NCBI GenBank assembly: GCA_005217565.1
Contig: SJCO01000003.1
Location: 434,001 to 498,000 of the forward strand
Origin: Puteibacter caeruleilacunae
GTDB taxonomy: Bacteria; Bacteroidota; Bacteroidia; Bacteroidales; Prolixibacteraceae
Length of the DNA: 64,000 bases
Direction of reading: 5' to 3'
Positions within the stretch are counted from its first letter, which is position 1, and the number at the start of each line of letters is the position of its first letter. The notes under the pieces are model-generated. The model had not been told where the DNA came from. It did no database searches and saw only the letters and a program-made list of their open reading frames with translations. The position numbers and the translations under genes were made by a program. Positions 54,230 to 62,455 of the stretch are shown piece by piece.

Positions 54230-55273
54230 TTATGCCTCAATATTCATCGCCATCTTATCAACATAACCATAAGATGCATCATCAATTCGAATTTCCCCTC
54301 TGGTAACGTGCCCCAGATTAAAGAATGGAATCTTACTTGCCGACATGAAATCAAGGAACTCATCTTCTTTTGCAGGATTTACACCTACAAGCAAACGTCC
54401 CATTGCTTCTCCAAATAAGAACGCATCTTTACGAGTCTCCGCATCTGTAGTAATATCAAAACCTAATCCATTTGGCATTCCTGCTCTTAGCAATGAAAAG
54501 AATAAACCTCCGACACCAACAGGACTAGCACTCTCGATCAAGCCCTTGGTATGTAAATCATCCATTACCTCATGTAATTGTTTTTCTACATCAATATCAC
54601 ATACTGGCAGAGTTGACAACGTCATCTCATGAAAGAACTGCAAATACTCTGATGCCGCCACATCATCATGAAAACGACCAATAACAAAAATGTTATTGCC
54701 TTTATTCTTAAAGCTTGGAGTTAACAATGGCTTCTTATCATCAATTTCTCCGAGCATACTTATAATCAATGTCGGAGGAACTGCAACACCATCCATTGCG
54801 TTATCAAAACGGATCTTTCTATCTGAAATCTTCAGTCCATATGCTTCTGCCACATTTTCCAATCCTTTTTTCGATCCTGAAGCAATAGCCTGTCCGTTAA
54901 CATCCGCTACATTAATATGATATAAAAAAGCACTTACAGCAACCGGTTTCGCTCCAAAACAAACCATCTTCCTTGCTGCTTTTGAAACCAACAATTCAGT
55001 TGTTTGTTGCGGATCCTGTGCTAGATACTTATGCATGGCATGGGTAGTCATTGCTACCTTCTCTCCTGATCCATCAATCTCAAAAATTCCTGATTCATTG
55101 GTATCATCTCCCGCCATCAACGACGGATCAATGGCTTCTTCACTAAAGTCATTAAAATAGTTTACCGGAGCTAAATTAGGATTTACCATTAATGAAAAAA
55201 TAACTTCCTGGATATCCTCTGGCTCAGGTATTTGGTCTATCGAAAATTCTAGTTCTTGTTCCGTATTCTTCAT
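54230..55273 (-). CDS. AIR-synthase (PurM)-related protein
   Basis: 347 residues from ATG 55273; a longer frame opens further upstream but the MKNTEQELEF start fits. PurM/HypE-like ATP-binding fold: residues about 65-130 (MTTHAMHKYLAQDPQQTTELLVSKAARKMVCFGAKPVAVSAFLYHINV) hold the N-terminal half; SASPVGVGGLFFSLLRAGMPNGLGFDI near 250 and FGEAMGRLLVGVNP near 290 hold the C-terminal half. It is not canonical PurM and lies among unrelated genes. A second phosphoribosyl role is uncertain, and the true substrate is unknown. Confidence 0.8.
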   Translation of the reverse strand: MKNTEQELEFSIDQIPEPEDIQEVIFSLMVNPNLAPVNYFNDFSEEAIDPSLMAGDDTNESGIFEIDGSGEKVAMTTHAMHKYLAQDPQQTTELLVSKAARKMVCFGAKPVAVSAFLYHINVADVNGQAIASGSKKGLENVAEAYGLKISDRKIRFDNAMDGVAVPPTLIISMLGEIDDKKPLLTPSFKNKGNNIFVIGRFHDDVAASEYLQFFHEMTLSTLPVCDIDVEKQLHEVMDDLHTKGLIESASPVGVGGLFFSLLRAGMPNGLGFDITTDAETRKDAFLFGEAMGRLLVGVNPAKEDEFLDFMSASKIPFFNLGHVTRGEIRIDDASYGYVDKMAMNIEA

Positions 55274-55516
55274 AACGTTAAATTTTAATGACTCTGTTAG
55301 GTTTCTAAAACAAAAATAATTATACCACTGATTTATCCATAAATAATTCAACTATTTTTTAATTTTACACTCCCTTTTAAACAGTATTCATTGAATAAGT
55401 AACTATAATCACAATTGGCGATATTAATAAAATAAATGGATCATTACAACAAGTCATTTACTCCTCAACATTTAATTATCGCGGTGATTTCATTTATTCT
55501 AGAAAATTTATAAAGA

Positions 55517-56275
55517 ATGAACAAGATCGTTTTAATAACTGGTGCAACTGCAGGTATCGGTGAGGCTACGGCCAAAGTTTTCGCTCAAAATCAGTTCAAC
55601 TTGATCCTTACAGGTAGAAGACAGGAGCGCCTTGATAAATTATCAAAACAATTATCGTCCGACTTCAACATTGAGGTTAAAACACTCTCGTTTGACATCA
55701 GAGATAAAGCTGCTGTAAAGGAATCTTTTTCTACTCTTCCAGAGTCATGGCAAAAGGTTGATATCCTTATTAACAATGCAGGTTTAGCTTCTGGACTCGA
55801 TCCTATTCAAACCGGTGATCTCGAAGACTGGGACAAAATGATCGACACCAACCTAAAAGGACTTCTTTATATAACCAGAGAAGTAACTGCTGGGATGATA
55901 GAACAACAAAAAGGTCACATTATCAATGTTTCATCAATTGCAGGAAAAGAAGTCTATCCAAACGGTAATGTTTATTGTGCAACCAAACATGCAGTTAGTT
56001 CTCTAACCAGGGCTATGCGATTGGATCTTCATACACATGGCATCAAGGTAAGCTCAATTTGTCCTGGAGCAGTGGAAACAGAATTCTCGCAGGTTCGCTT
56101 TCATGGCGATGACCAGAAAGCTAATCTGGTTTACCAAGGTTTCACCCCATTAACAGCTGAAGATATTGCTGAGTCGATCTATTTCATGGCATCACGTCCT
56201 GCACATGTTAATATCGACGACCTACTAATAACACCAACAGCCCAAGGATCGGCAAGAGATATTAATAGAAAATAA
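55517..56275 (+). CDS. Short-chain dehydrogenase/reductase (YdfG-like)
   Basis: 252 residues, classical SDR. NADP-binding TGATAGIGEA near 7, NNAGLAS near 87, catalytic Ser in NVSSIAGKEV near 138 and YCATKHA near 153. YdfG-type members oxidise 3-hydroxy acids or L-allo-threonine and reduce malonic semialdehyde; the precise substrate is not visible. Followed by the Ldh-type dehydrogenase 39 bp downstream in the same direction. Confidence 0.92.
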   Translation: MNKIVLITGATAGIGEATAKVFAQNQFNLILTGRRQERLDKLSKQLSSDFNIEVKTLSFDIRDKAAVKESFSTLPESWQKVDILINNAGLASGLDPIQTGDLEDWDKMIDTNLKGLLYITREVTAGMIEQQKGHIINVSSIAGKEVYPNGNVYCATKHAVSSLTRAMRLDLHTHGIKVSSICPGAVETEFSQVRFHGDDQKANLVYQGFTPLTAEDIAESIYFMASRPAHVNIDDLLITPTAQGSARDINRK

Positions 56276-56314
56276 TCTCAATCCTCACAGTATAAAATTT
56301 TATAACCATATCAT

Positions 56315-57409
56315 ATGTCAAAAAAATTTGACTCACAAAAACTAAAAGAGTTTACGTTTGAAATTTTCAAGGCTATTGGATGCCCTGAAGACCAAGCCCA
56401 AATTGCAGCTTGGTGCTTGAATCAGGCAGACCTGAGGGGAGTAGACTCACACGGTGTTGCTCGTTTAAGTGGCTACATTCGTTTATGGGAGAAAAAAAGA
56501 CTTAATAGTCAACCTGAATTTAAGATAACACATGAAACTCCAAGTACTGCAGTGTTAGATGCTGACTTAGGACTTGGATTGGTCTCTGCATCTAAGGCAA
56601 TGGATATTGCTGTCGAAAAAGCAAATCAAGTGGGAACTGGATGGGTCGCTGTTAAGAATTCAAACCACTTTGGTATTGCTGCTGCTCATGCAATGAAAGC
56701 ACTCGATCATAACATGATCGGATTCGCCCTTACCAATGCGAGTCCGTTGGTTTCTCCAACTTTTTCAAAAAGCAGACTACTAGGAACCAATCCTATTGCT
56801 GTAGCTATTCCCGCAAATACACAGCCTCCAGTGGTTATTGACATGGCCACAACCACTGTTGCCAATGGTAAGCTTGAAGTACTACAGCGCAAAGGAGAAT
56901 TATCACCTGAGGGATGGACACAGGATAAAGACGGAAGTCCTAGTAATGATCCATATATTCTTAAAAAAGGAGGTGCAATGCTTCCTTTGGGAGGAGATCG
57001 CGAACATGGAAGCCATAAAGGTTACTGTTTAGGTGGATTAGTAGATATTCTTTCTGCTGTGCTTCCTGGTGCCAATTACGGTCCTTGGGTACCACCATTT
57101 GTTGCCTTCCTTGATCCTCCGGAAAATCCTGTTGGAGAAGGAATCGGGCACTTCATTGGGGCAATGCGTATTGATGCATTTCGTCCAGCCCAGGATTTCA
57201 AGGATCACATGGATAATTGGATTAATACCTTCAGAAATGCTGAAACGGCGAAGGATTTTGAAAAAGTTCTTATTCCTGGCGATCCTGAACGTGAAACAAC
57301 TGCCGAAAGATCTCAGGATGGAATACCTCTTTTAGAGCCAGTAATTGAAGATCTTATTGAACTGGGAAATTCATTGAATGTTTCATTCGATAAAATCACT
57401 CAATCCTAA
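56315..57409 (+). CDS. Ldh-family (malate/lactate/ureidoglycolate type) NAD(P)-dependent dehydrogenase
   Basis: 364 residues of the family distinct from classical LDH/MDH. Seen: GVDSHGVARLSGYI near 39 (catalytic His), SNHFGIAAAHAMKALDHNMIGFALTNA near 115, GTNPIAVAIP near 157, DMATTTVANGKLEVL near 173, GSHKGYCLGGLVDILSAVLPGA near 229. It reduces 2-oxo acids to 2-hydroxy acids or the reverse; substrate unresolved. Probably cotranscribed with the SDR gene upstream. Confidence 0.92.
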   Translation: MSKKFDSQKLKEFTFEIFKAIGCPEDQAQIAAWCLNQADLRGVDSHGVARLSGYIRLWEKKRLNSQPEFKITHETPSTAVLDADLGLGLVSASKAMDIAVEKANQVGTGWVAVKNSNHFGIAAAHAMKALDHNMIGFALTNASPLVSPTFSKSRLLGTNPIAVAIPANTQPPVVIDMATTTVANGKLEVLQRKGELSPEGWTQDKDGSPSNDPYILKKGGAMLPLGGDREHGSHKGYCLGGLVDILSAVLPGANYGPWVPPFVAFLDPPENPVGEGIGHFIGAMRIDAFRPAQDFKDHMDNWINTFRNAETAKDFEKVLIPGDPERETTAERSQDGIPLLEPVIEDLIELGNSLNVSFDKITQS

Positions 57410-57466
57410 CAATATCAGTATTAGGTATTCGTTTCTTTAATAGAGCGGATACCTAAACTATATCGT

Positions 57467-57841
57467 ATGAAAATAGAAGTTTCCAACGGAGAAATTGTTG
57501 ACAAATACACAATTCTCAAAATAAAGACCGAAAGAGTAAAAGATATTCGAAAATTGCGCAATATCCGAATGGAGTTCCACGTTTTAAAATTAGCAGTGAG
57601 TGCCTTTATGGATACGGAAAACTTACTGGTTAAAGAATTATACGACATCAACTGTCGCTTGTGGGATATTGAAGATAGAATCAGACTACTAGAGAAAGAT
57701 AAGAATTTTGGGAGGGAATTTATCGAAACTGCTCGAGCAGTATATATAAATAATGACAAACGCTCGATTCTAAAGAAGAGAATTAACCAACAAACCAACT
57801 CATTGCTCACTGAAGAAAAGTCATACGAGAAATACGAGTGA
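57467..57841 (+). CDS. DUF6165-family small protein
   Basis: 124 residues, charged and helical (MKIEVSNGEIVDKYTILKIKTERVKD...), no signal or membrane span. It resembles the DUF6165 family, which often sits beside glycosyltransferase and lipopolysaccharide genes. Function unknown. Its stop lies 2 bp before the ATG of the GT9 gene, indicating coupling. Confidence 0.8.
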   Translation: MKIEVSNGEIVDKYTILKIKTERVKDIRKLRNIRMEFHVLKLAVSAFMDTENLLVKELYDINCRLWDIEDRIRLLEKDKNFGREFIETARAVYINNDKRSILKKRINQQTNSLLTEEKSYEKYE

Positions 57842-57843
57842 CC

Positions 57844-58917
57844 ATGAGACACATTCTTGTTTTTAGATTTTCAGCAATGGGGGATGTTGCCTTAACCGTT
57901 CCTGTTATTCACAGTATTGTTATGGCCAATCCTGACATCCATATTACAATGGTTACACGCCCATTGTTCGAGCCATTTTTCCGCGACATTCCTAACACAA
58001 CAGTTATAACAACCGAACTAAAAGGAAGACACAGGGGAATAAGAGGATTAATTAGGTTATATAAGGACCTTAATAAAATCCATAAATTTGAGGCTGTAAT
58101 TGACTTACATGCTATTCTGCGAACTGTTGTAGTCAGCACATTATTTCGTATCTCGGGAAAAACTGTATTCTCCATCCACAAAGGAAGATGGGAAAAATTC
58201 TGGCATATTCGAAAAAAGTTACAACACCGATTAAAACATACAACTCAAAGGTATTTAGATGTCTTCCACAAAGCAGGCATTAAAGGAGATATGCAATCGC
58301 CTCCATTTTTTCCTGCTATAGGAAAAATCAGAAAAATATCACAACGTGTTATCGACCTTCACTCTGATAATGGAAGAATTGCATTAGTAGGATTTGCTCC
58401 ATATGCTAAACACGATACAAAAACATGGGGCAAAGAACGAGTTGAAGAATTAATACGCATTCTTACAGATTATTATCAATGCAAAGTCCTACTGTTTGGA
58501 GGAGGACACAAGGAAGTACAAACACTCAAGCAGATAAGTAACACTAATCCTGCTGCAATCAATATGTCGGCCAAGTATGATCTGTACACCGAAATCGAGA
58601 TTATATCACGATTAAAGCTAATGATTGCAATGGATTCCGCTAATATGCACATTAGTGCCCTAACTGGCACACCAACAATATCAATCTGGGGAGGCACACA
58701 CCCAAACCTGGGTTTTAGCGCTCTTAATCAACCCGAAGAAAATAGTATACAACCAATTGAGAAACTACAGTGCCGACCATGCTCGGTTTATGGCGCCAAA
58801 CCATGTATTTATTTTTCTCCTAGATGCATGGAACTAATTACCCCTAATATGGTTGCCAAAAGAATAGGACAAATGAACTTACTGGAAATTCGAAGAACAA
58901 TTCCCAGCTACAAGTGA
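57844..58917 (+). CDS. Glycosyltransferase family 9 (heptosyltransferase-like)
   Basis: 357 residues from ATG 57844 (GTG 57838 rejected as it overlaps the previous stop). N-terminal FRFSAMGDVALTVPVIHSI and C-terminal IAMDSANMHISALTGTPTISIWGGTHPNLGFSAL are the ADP-heptose:LPS heptosyltransferase hallmarks. It builds lipopolysaccharide core in the cytoplasm-facing side of the inner membrane. CxxC pairs near the end (CRPCSVYGAKPC) are common in the family. The stop is immediately adjacent to the stop of the convergent kinase gene. Confidence 0.93.
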   Translation: MRHILVFRFSAMGDVALTVPVIHSIVMANPDIHITMVTRPLFEPFFRDIPNTTVITTELKGRHRGIRGLIRLYKDLNKIHKFEAVIDLHAILRTVVVSTLFRISGKTVFSIHKGRWEKFWHIRKKLQHRLKHTTQRYLDVFHKAGIKGDMQSPPFFPAIGKIRKISQRVIDLHSDNGRIALVGFAPYAKHDTKTWGKERVEELIRILTDYYQCKVLLFGGGHKEVQTLKQISNTNPAAINMSAKYDLYTEIEIISRLKLMIAMDSANMHISALTGTPTISIWGGTHPNLGFSALNQPEENSIQPIEKLQCRPCSVYGAKPCIYFSPRCMELITPNMVAKRIGQMNLLEIRRTIPSYK

Positions 58918-59679
58918 TTACTTTTTCAAGAATCGAAATAGTAGATAATGCTTTATTCGTTGTCTCCTATTTCTTTTTCTTATAAACTCATCATTCAAAA
59001 ACTTTAATCGTTCTACAGCCTCATCCTCCGATCTTCCATTCAATCGGGCATAAGTTCTCGCAAAGAATTCTGTTATGCCTGAATCGTAATTCATCTGACG
59101 AAAGTTCGTAAGTCCCTTCTCATAATCAATCGGGCCAAACTCCATTCGGTTCAAGTCAATCACATCATATTTATATCCCGATTCGGTTCTTGTTATTAAC
59201 ACATTGCCCGGAGAATAGTCGAGATGAAAAAAACCATTGCAATGCAATTCTTTATAGGTAAAGACAGCAAAATCCTCCAATATCTTTTGCTTATCATCTG
59301 TCTTATCATCTAATACATCCCTTAGCGTGAAGTCGTAGTTTAAATGTACCGACAAGTAATAGCTTTTTCCTAATAAACCGCCTTTCTTACAATTCACCCA
59401 AGCTATAGGAGCAGGAGTACTTGCTCCTTTCTCAATCAAACGACTCGCATATATAAACGATCGCTTTGCTTTTCCATCTCGAAAGAAAGAATAAACAATT
59501 CGGTTGATAAAATGCGGAACCCTAAAGGCTTTTACATTAATTGCAGTGCCTTCCTCTTGAAAGACTCTAACCTCATTACGTACTTTAAAAATACACTCTC
59601 CTCCATTTGCAAAATGAGACTCAACGTTCTCTACAAAATCTTTCAAGTGATTAAACTCGGGATTCAATTGATAATCCAT
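58918..59679 (-). CDS. Lipopolysaccharide/Kdo kinase-like protein (WaaP/InaA family)
   Basis: 253 residues with the small-kinase fold: nucleotide-binding residues around VKAFRVPHFINRIVYS near 50, catalytic HLDYSPGNVLI near 150 (H-x-D-x4-N) and VIDLNRMEFGPI near 173 (D-x-N in place of DFG). Related proteins phosphorylate heptose or Kdo of the LPS core. The context next to GT9 supports a cell-surface role. It faces the GT9 gene with no gap. Confidence 0.87.
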   Translation of the reverse strand: MDYQLNPEFNHLKDFVENVESHFANGGECIFKVRNEVRVFQEEGTAINVKAFRVPHFINRIVYSFFRDGKAKRSFIYASRLIEKGASTPAPIAWVNCKKGGLLGKSYYLSVHLNYDFTLRDVLDDKTDDKQKILEDFAVFTYKELHCNGFFHLDYSPGNVLITRTESGYKYDVIDLNRMEFGPIDYEKGLTNFRQMNYDSGITEFFARTYARLNGRSEDEAVERLKFLNDEFIRKRNRRQRIKHYLLFRFLKK

Positions 59680-59777
59680 ATCCTTTGATGATCATTTATT
59701 GCACAAAAATAGTAACATTTAGCCAAGTTGAGCGACAAATAGTAAAATTCGAATATTCAAACATCGCACACTCAACT

Positions 59778-60845
59778 ATGGGAGATCTTGAGAAGCTACT
59801 TAAACACCATGTTATTGGTCATGTTATTTTTTGGTTCACGAGTATAGCATTCATGTTATTCCAATTCTATATTATTGGTGATCATAAGCTCAGTGTCTCT
59901 TTTGACATTTTTGTAAAAGTACTTGTCCACAATATTGGCTTTGCCATTGCCGTATATGTCAACCTCTATTATTTATTCCCTAAATTCCTGAAACAAAAGC
60001 TGTACCTTGAATATTTCATGCTTTTACTGTTGACCATAGCATTAGGAGCATTATTCATTGAGTTTATGTTCATTTTCCCATTGAACCACATGTTCAGAAC
60101 TGGTGGTGATTACGATTACTTTAACTTAACCATCTTCACCCAATATTTCTTTTCAACCAGTGGTTATGTTGCAATTACATTTGTTATGAAGGTTGTTAAC
60201 GAATGGATCGAATTACAGAATGTAAACATGAAGCTAAAAGAAATAGAGAAGCAAAAATTAAAGGCAGAGTTAGACACACTAAAAGCACAAATTAATCCGC
60301 ATTTCTTTTTCAATTCTTTAAACAACATCTATGCTTTAGCACTGGAAAATTCGAATAAAACACCCGATCTGATCCTTAAGCTATCTGACCTAATGCGTCA
60401 TGTCCTATATGATTCAATGGAAAATTATATCCTCCTCGATAAAGAGGTACAATTCATTGAAAATTATATCGACCTACAGAGAATCCGCGTACACGACCAA
60501 TCATCAATTAGGTTCTCCTGTGATGACAATTGGCCAGAACAAAGGGTTGCTCCCTTAATTTTTCAGCCGTTTATCGAGAACGCGTTCAAACATGGATTAA
60601 AAAACATAAGCGATGACGCTCATATTCTCATAAACTTTACGATTGAGCAACAAGATTTTATTAAATTTGAAGTAACCAACAAATACGACAGTTCACAAGA
60701 AAGAGATGAGAATAGAAAAGGAATTGGCATTGAAAACGTACGAAAACGATTACAAATGCTATATCCTAAAGACGAACACGATTTAAGCATAACTCAGACT
60801 GAGGATACCTTTAGTGTTCGCCTGCTATTAAAACTGAGAAAGTAA
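59778..60845 (+). CDS. LytS-type sensor histidine kinase
   Basis: 355 residues from ATG 59778; a 31-codon upstream extension has no support. Four membrane helices (about 13-160), a coiled segment, then the His_kinase domain with LKAQINPHFFFNSLNNIYALA (phospho-acceptor His) and an HATPase domain (FIENAFKHGLKNI, GIGIENVRKRLQML). It has no periplasmic sensing domain of note. Pairs with the LytTR regulator 35 bp downstream. The signal is unknown. Confidence 0.92.
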   Translation: MGDLEKLLKHHVIGHVIFWFTSIAFMLFQFYIIGDHKLSVSFDIFVKVLVHNIGFAIAVYVNLYYLFPKFLKQKLYLEYFMLLLLTIALGALFIEFMFIFPLNHMFRTGGDYDYFNLTIFTQYFFSTSGYVAITFVMKVVNEWIELQNVNMKLKEIEKQKLKAELDTLKAQINPHFFFNSLNNIYALALENSNKTPDLILKLSDLMRHVLYDSMENYILLDKEVQFIENYIDLQRIRVHDQSSIRFSCDDNWPEQRVAPLIFQPFIENAFKHGLKNISDDAHILINFTIEQQDFIKFEVTNKYDSSQERDENRKGIGIENVRKRLQMLYPKDEHDLSITQTEDTFSVRLLLKLRK

Positions 60846-60880
60846 TATGAGTTCTGGTACAAAATAAAAAGATCAATATT

Positions 60881-61612
60881 GTGCAAATAAAAACATTGAT
60901 AGTCGACGACGAACCGCTTGCTCAAAAAATAATTAAGAATTACTGCAAAAATATTTCTTCACTTGAAATTGTAGCAACTTGCAGTAACGCTCTTCAAGCT
61001 CACGAAATTTTGAGATCAAATCACATTGATCTTATTTTTCTAGACATCAATATGCCACAAATCAATGGTCTTAAATTTCTTGAAACCCTAAATGATCCTC
61101 CCTTAGTAGTTATAACAACCGCCTACTCTGAATATGCCTTAAAAAGTTACGAATTAGATGTTGTAGATTATTTGAAAAAGCCATTCTCTTTCGAACGGTT
61201 CTTCAAAGCAATTATGAAAGTGGAAAAGCGAATAGCTCCTCCTCAAACGGATTCATTCTTAAGCAACCAACCATTGCTTAATAAAGAAGAAGATAAGTTT
61301 GTTTTTATTAAGGCGAATAAGAAGACTGTTAAAATCGATTTTAAGAAAATATTGTTCGTTGAAGCTTTAGGCGACTATATAAAAATCCACACAAATGAAG
61401 GACATTGGGTTACTAATCTTTCGATGAAAAAGATGGAAGCATTGCTTCCCAATCAACAATTTCCTCGGATTCATAAGTCTTATATCATCGCGCTTAAGCA
61501 TCTCCGCTGTATTGAAGGTAACATGGTTGAAATAGCAGAGAAAAAACTTCCCATCGGTAATTCATACCGACAGGAATTCTTTAAACTTGTTCAAAGCTTT
61601 TCGGGAAATTAA
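60881..61612 (+). CDS. LytTR-family response regulator
   Basis: 243 residues from GTG 60881. Receiver domain with acidic pocket (DD at 9-10), phospho-acceptor Asp55 in FLDINMP, Thr and Lys positions in VVITTAY and LKKPFS; LytTR DNA-binding domain about 145-240 (FIKANKKTVKIDFKKILFVEALGDYIKIHT). Likely controls transcription at direct repeats, partnered with the LytS-type kinase upstream. Convergent with the nitroreductase gene at a 6-bp gap. Confidence 0.94.
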   Translation: MQIKTLIVDDEPLAQKIIKNYCKNISSLEIVATCSNALQAHEILRSNHIDLIFLDINMPQINGLKFLETLNDPPLVVITTAYSEYALKSYELDVVDYLKKPFSFERFFKAIMKVEKRIAPPQTDSFLSNQPLLNKEEDKFVFIKANKKTVKIDFKKILFVEALGDYIKIHTNEGHWVTNLSMKKMEALLPNQQFPRIHKSYIIALKHLRCIEGNMVEIAEKKLPIGNSYRQEFFKLVQSFSGN

Positions 61613-61618
61613 AAGAAC

Positions 61619-62365
61619 CTATTGCTCCATGAAGCCTTGTTCTTTCAATACCTCTAATAACACTTTAGAGAAGTGCTCATTATCGGCTTTTTTATATCTT
61701 ACATCTGTAAATACCTGAGCTAAGGTCTCTTTATCATTTTCCGCAACAAACTGCTTAGATTCCTCTAAAGCCTCTTTCTCGGCATACAACTTTTCAATTA
61801 CCTCATCACTGTAATCCTGATAAACCTCTTCATGGACTACCGCTTCTAATGGTAACCTATCAACTTGCTTAGGATCTTCATCTGGCCAGCCCAATGTTAT
61901 AGTAGTAATAGGAACAACTCCTTTGGGTAATTCCAGGCACTCAATTATTCCTTTTGCCATATAGGTTGTAGTTCCTAGATAACAAATACCTAATCCTTTT
62001 GCTTCTGCTACATTACACAAGGTTTGCGCCACCAATAAGGCATCGATAGAAGCTGTCATAAAAGATAAAAAGTTATCATATCCAGGTTCTGCATTACGCA
62101 ATTTACACCACTTATTAAATCGGTTGAAATCAGCACAGAATGTTAAAACTACAGGTGCATTTTTTATCATTGGTTGATTGAAATGTAAAGGAGACAGTTT
62201 TTCTTTACGCTCCTGATCTCTTGTTACAACCACCGAATAAACCTGCATATTACCAGTTGTCGAAGCTCTACATGAAGCAGTTAACAATTCATTTAACAAC
62301 TCTTGTGAAACTTCTCTATCACTATATTTTCGAATCGTCTTACGTGTATTAAAGATATCCATCAT
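61619..62365 (-). CDS. Nitroreductase-family FMN flavoprotein
   Basis: 248 residues. N-terminal TRKTIRKYSDREVSQELLNELLTASCRASTTGN gives the FMN/NAD(P)H motif; GLGICYLGTTTYM and VVPITTITLGWPDEDPKQ fit the fold. The C-terminal 60 residues are longer than the compact family members. It reduces nitro groups, quinones or flavins with NAD(P)H. Start at the first of two Met codons; the second is equally possible. Confidence 0.9.
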   Translation of the reverse strand: MMDIFNTRKTIRKYSDREVSQELLNELLTASCRASTTGNMQVYSVVVTRDQERKEKLSPLHFNQPMIKNAPVVLTFCADFNRFNKWCKLRNAEPGYDNFLSFMTASIDALLVAQTLCNVAEAKGLGICYLGTTTYMAKGIIECLELPKGVVPITTITLGWPDEDPKQVDRLPLEAVVHEEVYQDYSDEVIEKLYAEKEALEESKQFVAENDKETLAQVFTDVRYKKADNEHFSKVLLEVLKEQGFMEQ

Positions 62366-62400
62366 GATAAATAATTTTCACCAAATGTAATAATAAATAA

Positions 62401-62436
62401 CAGAAAAAGGGGAGTCTATGACTCCCCCCTTTTCTG
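62401..62436 (-). terminator. Terminator of the T9SS cargo gene
   Basis: GGGGAGTC at 62409-62416 pairs with GACTCCCC at 62420-62427 around a 3-base loop, extended by AAAA/TTTT flanks, giving a bidirectional-looking terminator 20 bp after the stop. Confidence 0.88.
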
Positions 62437-62455
62437 CTAATCAATCAATTCGATA

